Positions 1-7,426 of a DNA stretch of 27,319 nucleotides are shown here, piece by piece. The notes beneath the pieces are model-generated. The model saw nothing but the letters and a program-made list of their open reading frames with translations, made no database searches and was not told the DNA's origin. The stretch is taken from positions 1 through 27,319 of the forward strand of contig CABPWC010000011.1 of assembly GCA_902461025.1 (NCBI GenBank), written 5' to 3'. A program made the position numbers and the translations under genes. Origin of the DNA: an uncultured Streptococcus sp. Lineage in GTDB: Bacteria; Bacillota; Bacilli; Lactobacillales; Streptococcaceae. The stretch's first letter is position 1. Every line of letters begins with the position of its first letter.

Positions 1-998
1 ATATTTTAGCATTTGAGACATCCTGTGATGAGACCAGTGTCGCCGTCTTAAAAAACGATGACCAGCTCTTGTCCAATGTCATTGCTAGTCAAATTGAGAG
101 TCACAAACGTTTTGGTGGCGTAGTACCAGAAGTAGCCAGTCGTCACCATGTTGAGGTCATTACAGCCTGTATCGAGGAGGCGCTAGCAGAAGCAGGAATT
201 ACCGAAGAGGACGTGACAGCTGTTGCGGTTACCTACGGACCAGGCTTGGTCGGAGCCTTGCTTGTTGGTTTATCAGCTGCTAAGGCCTTTGCTTGGGCTC
301 ACGGACTCCCACTGATTCCCGTTAACCACATGGCTGGCCACCTTATGGCGGCTCAAAGTGTAGAGTCTTTAGAATTCCCCTTGTTAGCCCTTTTAGTCAG
401 TGGTGGGCACACAGAGTTGGTCTATGTTTCTGAGGCTGGTGATTACAAGATCGTTGGTGAAACTCGAGATGATGCGGTTGGCGAGGCCTATGATAAGGTA
501 GGCCGAGTCATGGGTTTGACCTATCCAGCAGGTCGGGAGATAGACGAATTGGCTCATCAAGGTCAGGATGTTTATGGCTTTCCTCGTGCCATGATTAAGG
601 AAGACAATCTAGAGTTTTCATTTTCAGGTTTGAAGTCTGCCTTTATCAATCTTCACCACAATGCCGAGCAAAAGGGAGAAAGCCTGTCTACAGAGGACTT
701 GTGTGCTTCCTTCCAAGCAGCAGTCATGGATATTCTCATGGCAAAAACTAAAAAAGCCTTAGAGAAATACCCTGTTAAAACCCTCGTTGTGGCTGGTGGT
801 GTAGCAGCTAACAAAGGCCTCAGAGAACGCTTGGCAGCTGAAATCACCGACGTCAAGGTCATCATTCCACCTCTGCGACTTTGCGGAGACAATGCGGGGA
901 TGATTGCCTATGCTAGCGTTAGCGAGTGGAACAAAGAAAATTTTGCAGGCTTGGAGCTAAATGCTAAACCTAGCCTCGCTTTTGATACTATGGAGTAA
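1..998 (+). CDS. tsaD: TsaD, tRNA N6-threonylcarbamoyladenosine transferase (5' end cut by window edge)
   Basis: The reading frame is open from base 3 and starts ILAFETSCDETSVAV, the conserved N-terminus of the Kae1/TsaD ASKHA-fold family. Only about five residues are missing; about 331 of the usual ~336 are present. The metal-binding HMAGH motif lies near fragment residue 109, followed by the nucleotide-binding LVSGGHTEL and the C-terminal VVAGGVAANKGLR and CGDNAGMIAYA motifs. TsaD joins the threonylcarbamoyl group to A37 of ANN-decoding tRNAs, working with TsaB and TsaE in the cytoplasm. The partner genes usually found upstream lie outside the window. An internal TTG at 69 is not the real start, because homology continues upstream of it. 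A terminator follows the stop directly. Confidence 0.97.
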   Translation, partial: ILAFETSCDETSVAVLKNDDQLLSNVIASQIESHKRFGGVVPEVASRHHVEVITACIEEALAEAGITEEDVTAVAVTYGPGLVGALLVGLSAAKAFAWAHGLPLIPVNHMAGHLMAAQSVESLEFPLLALLVSGGHTELVYVSEAGDYKIVGETRDDAVGEAYDKVGRVMGLTYPAGREIDELAHQGQDVYGFPRAMIKEDNLEFSFSGLKSAFINLHHNAEQKGESLSTEDLCASFQAAVMDILMAKTKKALEKYPVKTLVVAGGVAANKGLRERLAAEITDVKVIIPPLRLCGDNAGMIAYASVSEWNKENFAGLELNAKPSLAFDTME

Positions 999-1026
999 AG
1001 AGTTAGCTCAGTGTTAACTCTTTTAT
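997..1026 (+). terminator. Intrinsic terminator of tsaD
   Basis: The arm AAGAGTTA (998-1005) pairs with TAACTCTT (1015-1022), and a short T run follows. It overlaps the tsaD stop codon and abuts the promoter of the next gene. Confidence 0.7.
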
Positions 1027-1028
1027 CT

Positions 1029-1058
1029 TGGACAAATGCCGGAATCTTTTAGTATAGT
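1029..1058 (+). promoter_or_regulatory. Promoter of the small lipoprotein gene, leaderless arrangement
   Basis: TGGACA (1029-1034, five of six matches to TTGACA) is separated by 18 bp from TATAGT (1053-1058). The predicted transcription start is about seven bases past the -10, at or next to the A of the ATG at 1065. No Shine-Dalgarno sequence is present. Confidence 0.55.
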
Positions 1059-1064
1059 AGAAAT

Positions 1065-1673
1065 ATGAAATTAAAAAAAACAATGAGCGTTGTGCTTGTT
1101 CTTGGAGCTTTATTGCTTTGTATGTCAGCTTGCCAGCATATTCCAAAGACACAATTGATTCTATTTGAGTCACTGTCATTCAATATGCCCCTCAAATCTC
1201 TTGAAAAAGTGTTTGGAGAAGCTGATGAAGTGATAGAAGAAACGGAAACCGCCTATCGGGACACTTGGCATGCAAGGGATCCTTATTTCTATAAAACAGG
1301 CCGGCTTTTCTATCATTACGAAAATATTGCATTGAATGGTTATACAGGTCGAGCAGATTTCACATTTTCAAAATCACATCGCTTGGAAGAAGTGACAGTT
1401 CATATTCCTGTAGCTTCAAAAATGGAGCAACAAGTAGCGCTCTACAATTTATCCCAGACTATAAAAAAAGAAATTGAAGCTCTTCCGACTTTCAAATCCG
1501 TAACTACCGAGACAGTAGGATTATACGATGATGGCTATCGCTATAAAGTCAAATTGCAAGGCCAAAGGAGAGAACTCTGGGTTGATGTCTACCCGATAGA
1601 AGATGAATATACTGAAAAAAATGAGGGCTATAAGTATAGAATTCGAATTGATCAATTTCTCATGTATCCATAA
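1065..1673 (+). CDS. Small secreted lipoprotein of unknown function
   Basis: I do not recognise a named family for this 202-residue protein. The N-terminus is a lysine-rich n-region, a hydrophobic stretch and a lipobox-like MSAC with the Cys near residue 23, so it is probably diacylglyceryl-modified and held on the outer face of the membrane. The mature part contains SLSFNMPLKSLEKVFGEADEV. This resembles the opening helix of small BLIP/SmpA-like lipoprotein domains, in which a short helix precedes a beta sheet; that comparison is only an impression. The rest is charged and rich in Tyr and Thr, with no catalytic motif visible. There is no ribosome site before the ATG, and a promoter sits so close that the message should be leaderless. 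It is a single-gene unit between tsaD and azlC. Confidence 0.75.
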   Translation: MKLKKTMSVVLVLGALLLCMSACQHIPKTQLILFESLSFNMPLKSLEKVFGEADEVIEETETAYRDTWHARDPYFYKTGRLFYHYENIALNGYTGRADFTFSKSHRLEEVTVHIPVASKMEQQVALYNLSQTIKKEIEALPTFKSVTTETVGLYDDGYRYKVKLQGQRRELWVDVYPIEDEYTEKNEGYKYRIRIDQFLMYP

Positions 1674-1745
1674 TGAACCATACTGTTCAGGGTCTGATAC
1701 TTGCTGTTAGTTTCAAATTCTAGACTGTTTTCTCCTCTTTGAATG

Positions 1746-1754
1746 TGTTATAAT
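1746..1754 (+). promoter_or_regulatory. Extended -10 promoter of azlCD
   Basis: TGT-TATAAT (TG at 1746-1747, TATAAT at 1749-1754) is a full extended -10. The -35 region is weak (TGTTTT at 1726-1731, 17 bp upstream). It lies about 60 bp before the azlC start. Confidence 0.6.
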
Positions 1755-1813
1755 AATTTTTGCTGTGACTGTCTGGAAAGTAGTTGATGAAGGAATGAAT
1801 AGTGAGGAGGTTT

Positions 1814-2509
1814 ATGAAAGAAAAAGGATTTTGGGAGGGAGTACAGGCTGCGGTGCCAACGGCTTTAGGCTATGTCAGTATCGGCCTTGCTTGTGGCATT
1901 ATCGGTTCCCCTTATGTAACCCCTGTAGAGATGGGCTTGATGAGCCTCTTTGTCTATGCCGGGAGTGCCCAGTTTGCCATGATAGCCTTGATAGCAGTTC
2001 AAGCGCCTGTGGCAGCCATTGCCATGACGGTCTTTTTGATCAACCTGCGTCTCTTCTTGCTGAGTTTACATGCTTCGACCTATTTCCGTCATACTAGTCT
2101 CTGGCATAATATCGGAATGTCTAGCCTCTTGACGGATGAGACATACGGGGTCTTGATGGGAGAGCTGGTTCATACGGACAAGGTCAATCCTATGTGGATG
2201 CATGGAAATAACCTAAATAGCTATCTATCTTGGTTTGTGGGGACGGTTGCGGGAACAGCCTTAGGAGGTCTCCTGCCAAATCCTGAGATTTTTGGGCTCG
2301 ACTTTGCCTTAGTTGGTATGTTTATCGGGATTTTTGCTTCGCAATTCCAGATTATGCAAAGAAGAATTTCCTTGCGCAATCTCTTCATCATTTTAGGAGT
2401 TGTTGCCCTTTCTTTTTTTATACTTTTGACAGTGGTCTCTCAATCGCTAGCTGTCCTATTTGCGACACTGATTGGATGTACAATGGGGGTGGTCTTAGAT
2501 GGTCAGTAA
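1814..2509 (+). CDS. azlC: AzlC-family branched-chain amino acid exporter, large subunit
   Basis: The 231-residue integral membrane protein carries AzlC hallmarks: an N-terminal VPTALGYVSIGLACGI helix, LFVYAGSAQFAMIALI, and the LINLRLFLLS segment. AzlC works with the small AzlD subunit to export branched-chain amino acids or their analogues. The frame extends upstream to a GTG at 1802, but GAGGAGG at 1804-1810 is an obvious ribosome site for the ATG at 1814, so I start there. The 3' end overlaps azlD by 11 bp, which implies translational coupling. The substrate is inferred from the family; nothing in the sequence fixes it. Confidence 0.9.
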   Translation: MKEKGFWEGVQAAVPTALGYVSIGLACGIIGSPYVTPVEMGLMSLFVYAGSAQFAMIALIAVQAPVAAIAMTVFLINLRLFLLSLHASTYFRHTSLWHNIGMSSLLTDETYGVLMGELVHTDKVNPMWMHGNNLNSYLSWFVGTVAGTALGGLLPNPEIFGLDFALVGMFIGIFASQFQIMQRRISLRNLFIILGVVALSFFILLTVVSQSLAVLFATLIGCTMGVVLDGQ

Positions 2510-2822
2510 GTATCTTTTGTTAGCCATTATCTTTTCAGGTCTAGTGACTTGGATTCCTCGTGTGATTCCCTTTATCTTGGTCAAGTATAAGGGATTGCCT
2601 GCTATTGTCGAGCGTTTTTTGAAATTCCTACCTGTATCTATTATCTTTGCCTTAATACTATCAAGTGTGGCCACAGGCAAGATTGGAGATTTCCCTCAAA
2701 TTAAATGGTTAGACTTAATCGCAGCCTTTCCGACGGCCTTTGTAGCCTTTCGCTATCGCAATCTAGTAGGTACAGTTCTTTTTGGAGTAGTCTTGATTGC
2801 TGTTTTACGTCTTGTCTTTTAA
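2499..2822 (+). CDS. azlD: AzlD-family branched-chain amino acid exporter, small subunit
   Basis: This 107-residue hydrophobic protein has the AzlD pattern: TWIPRVIPFIL near the start, FLKFLPVSIIFALILSS in the middle, and a C-terminal helix pair with AAFPTAFVAFRYRN. It starts inside the end of azlC, with a GGGGGTGG purine-rich stretch just upstream serving as ribosome site. It is the obligate partner of AzlC in the exporter. No clear terminator follows, so transcription may run some way into the gap before the next promoter. Confidence 0.9.
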   Translation: MVSKYLLLAIIFSGLVTWIPRVIPFILVKYKGLPAIVERFLKFLPVSIIFALILSSVATGKIGDFPQIKWLDLIAAFPTAFVAFRYRNLVGTVLFGVVLIAVLRLVF

Positions 2823-2885
2823 TCAGCCATAAAGAAAACCTATCACAAATATAGAAATCATATAATGGCGCAATTACTTTTTTTC

Positions 2886-2894
2886 TGTTAAGAT
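2886..2894 (+). promoter_or_regulatory. Extended -10 promoter of the amino acid-binding lipoprotein gene
   Basis: TGT-TAAGAT (2886-2894) lies about 30 bp before the ATG, with GGAGG at 2913-2917. There is no good -35. A second TATAAT at 2861-2866 is an alternative or tandem start. Confidence 0.45.
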
Positions 2895-2924
2895 AAAACT
2901 GTATTTTATTTTGGAGGAAATATC

Positions 2925-3767
2925 ATGAAAAAAATCGTTAAGTATTCATCACTTGCTGCTCTAGGGCTTGTTGCCGCAGGTGTACTAGCAGCTTGCTCAG
3001 GTGGTGAGAAGAAAGATGCTACAACTAGTGAAGCAACATCTGGTAAGAAAGAAATTATCGTAGCGACTAACGCTTCACCAAAACCATTTAACTATGAAGA
3101 TAATGGTGAGTTGACTGGTTATGAAATCGAAGTTATTCGTGCTATCTTTAAAGACTCTGACAAATATGATGTCAAGTTTGAAAAAACAGAGTGGTCAGGT
3201 ATCTTTGCAGGACTTGACGCAGACCGTTATCAAATGGCAGTTAACAACATCAGCTACACTAAAGAACGTGCAGAGAAATACCTCTACGCAGCACCAACTG
3301 CTAAAAACCCTAACGTTCTCGTTGTGAAGAAAGATGACGACAGCATCAAGTCTCTTGATGACATTGGAGGCAAATCTACTGAGGTTGTTCAAGGGACAAC
3401 ATCCGCTAAACAGTTGGAAGAATACAACAAACAACACCCAGATAACCCAACTATCCTTAACTATACGAAGGCAGATTTCCAACAAATCATGTCTCGTTTG
3501 AGCGATGGACAATTTGACTACAAGATTTTTGACAAGATCGGTGTAGAAACAGTTATCAAAAACCAAGGTTTGGATAACTTGAAAGTCATCGAACTTCCAA
3601 GCGACCAACAACCTTACGTATATCCACTTCTTGCAAAAGGTCAAGATGAGTTGAAGGTATTTGTGGATAAACGTATCCAAGAACTATACAAAGACGGAAC
3701 TCTTGAAAAACTGTCTCAACAGTTCTTTGGTGGTTCTTACCTCCCAGCAGAAGCTGATATTAAATAG
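2925..3767 (+). CDS. Amino acid (probably cystine) ABC transporter substrate-binding lipoprotein
   Basis: A 280-residue type-II binding protein of the SBP_bac_3 family. The signal peptide ends in lipobox LAAC with Cys at about residue 24, so the protein is membrane-tethered outside the cell. The ligand-binding lobe starts with EIIVATNASPKPFNYEDNGELTGYEIEV and continues with WSGIFAGLDADRYQMAVNNISYTKERAEKY, both typical of polar amino acid and cystine binders. From memory it resembles the pneumococcal protein called TcyA, next to metQ. No permease or ATPase of this family is adjacent, so it must use components encoded elsewhere. It is a monocistronic unit with its own promoter and a strong terminator. 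Cystine specificity is an inference. Confidence 0.88.
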   Translation: MKKIVKYSSLAALGLVAAGVLAACSGGEKKDATTSEATSGKKEIIVATNASPKPFNYEDNGELTGYEIEVIRAIFKDSDKYDVKFEKTEWSGIFAGLDADRYQMAVNNISYTKERAEKYLYAAPTAKNPNVLVVKKDDDSIKSLDDIGGKSTEVVQGTTSAKQLEEYNKQHPDNPTILNYTKADFQQIMSRLSDGQFDYKIFDKIGVETVIKNQGLDNLKVIELPSDQQPYVYPLLAKGQDELKVFVDKRIQELYKDGTLEKLSQQFFGGSYLPAEADIK

Positions 3768-3770
3768 TTT

Positions 3771-3804
3771 AAAAATACCTCTGTTAGTGACAGAGGTATT
3801 TTTA
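3771..3804 (+). terminator. Strong intrinsic terminator
   Basis: A 14-bp perfect stem: AAAAATACCTCTGT (3771-3784), loop TAGTG, ACAGAGGTATTTTT (3790-3803). The flanking A and T runs make it potentially bidirectional. Confidence 0.9.
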
Positions 3805-3846
3805 TGTAAGCACATTCAAAAAAGCGACTGGATTGCCCCATATTCT

Positions 3847-3876
3847 TTGACAAAGCCCGTCGGAATGGGTTATAAT
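3847..3876 (+). promoter_or_regulatory. Consensus promoter of the CAP-domain surface protein gene
   Basis: Perfect TTGACA (3847-3852), 18-bp spacer, perfect TATAAT (3871-3876). It is the closest match to the sigma-70 consensus that I noted in the window. AGGAGA at 3895-3900 is the ribosome site. Confidence 0.85.
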
Positions 3877-3905
3877 AATAAATAATACATTTAAAGGAGA
3901 TTGTT

Positions 3906-6263
3906 ATGAAACATAAAAAGTTTCTATCCTCATTTACATTAGCTGCGGCTTTGTTAGCAGCGGGCGCAATGAATCATGAGGTTCAAGCTAATGAAAAGCC
4001 TGTAGATGCTAAGGAAAAAGCTGTTGCGCCATCATCATCTGAAAAACAGATTACAGATGCGCAAAAGGAAGTTAAGAAAGCTCAAGCGTCTGTAGATGAA
4101 AAAGCTTCAAAAGAAGCGGAGGCTAAAAAGGACTTAGCCAAGGCTGATAAAAAGGTTGCTGAGACAAAAGAAGCTATCAATATCGCTAAAAATGCTGATG
4201 CTATCATCGAAGAAGAATCAAAAGTAGCATCTGAGAAGAGCGCTGAAAAAACAGAAGCTGACAAAGCTTTGGCAAATGCAGAATCTACAGCAACAGCAGC
4301 TCAATCTGCAGAAACTGCTGCTAAAGAAGCTAGCCAATCTGCCAATGAAAAGCGTGACGCTAAAGCAGCAGAGGTAAAAGAAAAGCAAGCTGAACTAGAT
4401 GGCATGACTGATGCAAGTCTTAAAAATCAAATCTCTAATGCTGAAAGCGAGGTTAAAAAAGCCGATCAGTCTCTTCAAGAACAAACGAAAGCAGCGAATG
4501 AAGTAGCGAATAAGATAGCAGAAAAACAAAAGGAACTTGACAATTACAAACCAACAGTCTTGAAAAAGGTCTTGAATCCAGAAGAACAAGGACATAAAGC
4601 TCCAGCATCTGAGGATGATTATGACTATAACAAAAAAAATCGCCCTAGAGACGCCGCAGGCAAACCTTTGATGGAAAATGTTGACTTTCAAGGTGTTCGT
4701 GAAGTTGAAGAGGAAGCAACTGAAGAAATGAAACGCTTCACTAAGGCTTTAGCTGATTATAATGCAAACCCATATGATGCAGTTAATCACAAATATAAAA
4801 CAAGACCAGTCTTTAAGTTTGTTGTGGATAATCGCAAATTGACAGAAGCTTTCATCGAGTTAGCAAATGAACTCCGTCGTGCTAATGGTGTTACACAAGA
4901 CTTAGCTCTAGACGAAGCCTACATTAAACATGCAGAAGAACGTTCAAATGAAATGGCTACCACTGGAGTCTTAAGCCATGATACCAAGTTCTCACACCCA
5001 GATGGAGAAGATGTTCGTGTAGAAAATATTGGAATGAATTATGCAATTCCTGGAACAGATGGTGGACCTAACTTTGTGGAAGTTAAAAATGGTCAGACTA
5101 TTTATAATTACGATAGAATCATGAGTTATAAACAGTTTGCTTATGAATCCCTTTTAGCTTGGTATGCAGACTTTAATAATATAAAAGGAATCGACTACGG
5201 ACACCGCAGAGCCCTTCTTACACCGGTTGGAGGAAAAGTAGGTGTAGCCCAAGGAACGATTGAAGGAAAAAATCCTAATAATATTTATTATACATATACA
5301 AGTAATGCCTATACACCTGAAACAGTGAAGGAATACAGTTCTAATTTCTATGCCTTTAATGAAGACGATAAATTGCATCCGACCTTCTATGGTAAACGCA
5401 TGAAGTTCTTGCCTGAGCATCACTTTGTATATGTTGAGAAAACAGTTGTTGACAAATCTGCTGATCTTAAGTCTGAACTTGCATCATTGAAAGCAGAAAA
5501 AGCTGATAAAGATGCTAAAAAATCAGCTGCTGAAACTAAAAAAGCTGACTTGTTAGTAACATTGGACAAATTAAATAAACAAGCTAATAATCTAGTCAAT
5601 GCGCGTGAACAAGTTAAAAAGGATTTGGAACAAGCTAAATCTGATTTGGCAACCTTAACTGCTGATGCGAAAGCAAAAGCTGAATTAGTTGCTACAAAAT
5701 CACAAGAGGCAACTAAAGCAAGTCAAAATCTAAAAGCCTTGCAAGCCAAGGTAGCAGAATTGGCTACAGCTATTAAGAATGCAGAAGAAAAACGCGATAA
5801 AGCAATGGCCTTGAAAGGTCAAGCATCAGCCTTAGAAACAACATTGAAGCAAGCAGAAACTGATAAAGCAAATGCACAGAAAGTTAGTGACCAAGCGGAA
5901 GCTGAATTGAAATTGGCTCAAGCAGCCCTAGCAGAAGCCAAAGCGAAGCTACAAGCTTTATTAGATGTACTTGAAGCAGAAAATATGCTGAAATTGGCAG
6001 AAAAAGACGGAATGATTATTGGTCTACCAAAAAATGCTCCAGTTCAAGACCCACTTCCAGAATTTGATCTTCGTAAACTTGCTGATAAACCTCAAGGTGC
6101 AGAAGCTAATAAACCTGTAGAAAAAGCTTCTACGAAAGCATTACCAAATACAGGAACAAACTCAGGAGTAGATGGGCAAACGACTCTATTCGGAGTTTAC
6201 GGTTTACTTGCGAGCCTCGGCTTAGCAGGCATCGCAACACGACGCAGAAGACAAGGTAAATAA
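3906..6263 (+). CDS. LPXTG-anchored CAP-domain surface protein, SEC10/PgrA surface-exclusion-like
   Basis: A 785-residue cell-wall protein. A signal peptide ends near EVQA (about residue 28). Residues about 30-225 and 515-690 are Ala/Lys/Glu-rich heptad-like coiled coils. Between them, at about residues 310-470, is a CAP/SCP-PR1 domain with LRRANGVTQDLALDEAYIKH, HAEERSNEMA, GVLSHD and a closing GHRRALL. The C-terminus has the sortase motif LPNTG (746-750), a hydrophobic segment and a RRRR tail. The coiled-coil / CAP / coiled-coil order matches proteins annotated as SEC10/PgrA surface exclusion domain proteins. In plasmid-bearing cocci such proteins limit conjugal mating; on a streptococcal chromosome the role is unknown, and adhesion or a stalked enzyme is equally possible. 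It has its own consensus promoter and terminator. Confidence 0.88.
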   Translation: MKHKKFLSSFTLAAALLAAGAMNHEVQANEKPVDAKEKAVAPSSSEKQITDAQKEVKKAQASVDEKASKEAEAKKDLAKADKKVAETKEAINIAKNADAIIEEESKVASEKSAEKTEADKALANAESTATAAQSAETAAKEASQSANEKRDAKAAEVKEKQAELDGMTDASLKNQISNAESEVKKADQSLQEQTKAANEVANKIAEKQKELDNYKPTVLKKVLNPEEQGHKAPASEDDYDYNKKNRPRDAAGKPLMENVDFQGVREVEEEATEEMKRFTKALADYNANPYDAVNHKYKTRPVFKFVVDNRKLTEAFIELANELRRANGVTQDLALDEAYIKHAEERSNEMATTGVLSHDTKFSHPDGEDVRVENIGMNYAIPGTDGGPNFVEVKNGQTIYNYDRIMSYKQFAYESLLAWYADFNNIKGIDYGHRRALLTPVGGKVGVAQGTIEGKNPNNIYYTYTSNAYTPETVKEYSSNFYAFNEDDKLHPTFYGKRMKFLPEHHFVYVEKTVVDKSADLKSELASLKAEKADKDAKKSAAETKKADLLVTLDKLNKQANNLVNAREQVKKDLEQAKSDLATLTADAKAKAELVATKSQEATKASQNLKALQAKVAELATAIKNAEEKRDKAMALKGQASALETTLKQAETDKANAQKVSDQAEAELKLAQAALAEAKAKLQALLDVLEAENMLKLAEKDGMIIGLPKNAPVQDPLPEFDLRKLADKPQGAEANKPVEKASTKALPNTGTNSGVDGQTTLFGVYGLLASLGLAGIATRRRRQGK

Positions 6264-6267
6264 TTCT

Positions 6268-6307
6268 TAAAAAGCTATCTAGCAATCAGCTAGCTAGCTT
6301 TTTTTAT
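6268..6307 (+). terminator. Intrinsic terminator of the CAP surface protein gene
   Basis: AAAAAGCTATCTAGC pairs with GCTAGCTAGCTTTTT across a short loop (AATCA) with one mismatch, and a T run follows. Confidence 0.85.
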
Positions 6308-6351
6308 GCAGAGCTACAGAAGTGAATGTAGATTAATATTCGCTTAATATG

Positions 6352-6368
6352 TATAGTTTCAAACTATA
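6352..6368 (+). promoter_or_regulatory. Met-box operator (MtaR/MetR-type LysR regulator site)
   Basis: TATAGTTTCAAACTATA is a perfect 17-bp palindrome and equals the Met-box described for streptococcal methionine genes. Its centre (6360) is about 66 bp upstream of the predicted transcription start, the usual recognition position for a LysR-type activator. The regulator gene is not in this window. Confidence 0.88.
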
Positions 6369-6390
6369 GCCTTACCTATCTAATAACAAT

Positions 6391-6419
6391 TTGCGAAATC
6401 AAATAAAGTATGAGATACT
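6391..6419 (+). promoter_or_regulatory. Promoter of the metQ operon
   Basis: TTGCGA (6391-6396), 17-bp spacer, GATACT (6414-6419) with an upstream TG (6411-6412). Both hexamers are imperfect, as expected for an activator-dependent promoter. Confidence 0.65.
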
Positions 6420-6451
6420 ATTACGGTATTATTTTTAAAGGAGAAAGAATC

Positions 6452-7306
6452 ATGAAAATCAAAAAATGGTTAAGCGTAGCAGCGATTGCTACAGTAGCAG
6501 GCCTTACACTTGCAGCTTGCGGAAATTCAGACAAGAAAGCAGACAATACAACTACAGTTAAAATTGCGACTGTTAACCGTAGCGGTTCAGAAGAAGCACG
6601 CTGGGACAAAGTCCAAGAATTAGTTGAAAAAGATGGCATCAAATTGGAATTCACAGAGTTTACAGACTACTCACAACCAAACAAAGCAACTGCCGATGGT
6701 GAAGTAGACTTGAACGCTTTCCAACACTACAACTTCTTGAACAACTGGAACAAAGAAAACGGAAAAGATCTTGTAGCGATTGCAGATACTTATATCTCAC
6801 CAATCCGTCTTTACTCAGGTAAAAACGGAGAAGAAAACAAGTACACTAAAGTAGAAGAAATCCCAGATAACGGTGAAATCGCAGTACCAAACGATGCTAC
6901 TAACGAAAGCCGTGCCCTTTACCTTCTTCAATCAGCTGGTTTGATTAAATTGGATGTTTCAGGAACTGAACTTGCTACAATCGCAAACATCAAAGAAAAT
7001 CCAAAGAACTTGAAAATCACTGAATTGGATGCTAGCCAAACAGCTCGTTCATTGACATCAGTTGATGCAGCGGTTGTAAACAACACTTTTGTTACAGAAG
7101 CAAAATTGGACTACAAGAAAGCACTCTTTAAAGAGCAAGCTGACGAAAATTCAAAACAATGGTACAACATCATCGTTGCGAAGAAAGATTGGGAATCATC
7201 ACCTAAAGCTGATGCAATCAAGAAAATTATCGCAGCTTACCACACTGACGAAGTGAAAAAAGTCATCGAAGAAACTTCAGACGGCTTGGATCAACCAGTT
7301 TGGTAA
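6452..7306 (+). CDS. metQ: MetQ, methionine ABC transporter substrate-binding lipoprotein
   Basis: A 284-residue NlpA/MetQ-family lipoprotein. The lipobox is LAAC with Cys at about residue 23. Family motifs follow: KIATVNRSGSEEARWDKVQEL, LEFTEFTDYSQPNKATADGEVDLNAFQHYNFLNNW, IAVPNDATNESRALYLLQSAGLIKL and the C-terminal KKVIEETSDGLDQPVW. It captures L- and probably D-methionine outside the membrane and delivers it to MetI/MetN. The frame is open upstream to 6410, but AAAGGAGA (6437-6444) points to the ATG at 6452, which begins a normal signal peptide. It is first in the operon, under a Met-box. Confidence 0.95.
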   Translation: MKIKKWLSVAAIATVAGLTLAACGNSDKKADNTTTVKIATVNRSGSEEARWDKVQELVEKDGIKLEFTEFTDYSQPNKATADGEVDLNAFQHYNFLNNWNKENGKDLVAIADTYISPIRLYSGKNGEENKYTKVEEIPDNGEIAVPNDATNESRALYLLQSAGLIKLDVSGTELATIANIKENPKNLKITELDASQTARSLTSVDAAVVNNTFVTEAKLDYKKALFKEQADENSKQWYNIIVAKKDWESSPKADAIKKIIAAYHTDEVKKVIEETSDGLDQPVW

Positions 7307-7314
7307 TAAACACA

Positions 7315-7346
7315 GGGAGGTGGGAGAGATTTTTCCACCTCTTGCT
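7315..7346 (+). terminator. Partial (read-through) hairpin after metQ
   Basis: GAGGTGG (7317-7323) pairs with CCACCTC (7335-7341). The T-rich tract that follows is interrupted (TTGCTTTTAT). It probably lowers, not stops, transcription into the downstream genes. Confidence 0.55.
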
Positions 7347-7376
7347 TTTATATAGAGCCTCAAGCAAATGAAATCC

Positions 7377-7403
7377 ACTTGTATTGATTCCAAAGGTACA
7401 AGT
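7377..7403 (+). repeat. Inverted repeat in the metQ-M20 peptidase gap
   Basis: ACTTGTA (7377-7383) and TACAAGT (7397-7403) are perfect 7-bp arms around a 13-base loop. As RNA this is a second small hairpin 23 bases before the peptidase start. Its role is unknown. Confidence 0.4.
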
Positions 7404-7426
7404 CCTAGTAGAAAGGTAGAGAAAAA

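Noticed and set aside
1765..2097. Cys-rich plus-strand frame overlapping the start of azlC
   Set aside because: Out of frame with azlC and lacking a ribosome site; the Cys richness comes from reading membrane-helix codons in another frame.
3195..3680. 161-codon minus-strand frame inside the amino acid-binding protein gene
   Set aside because: Antisense shadow; the plus frame has a lipobox and family motifs across the same bases.
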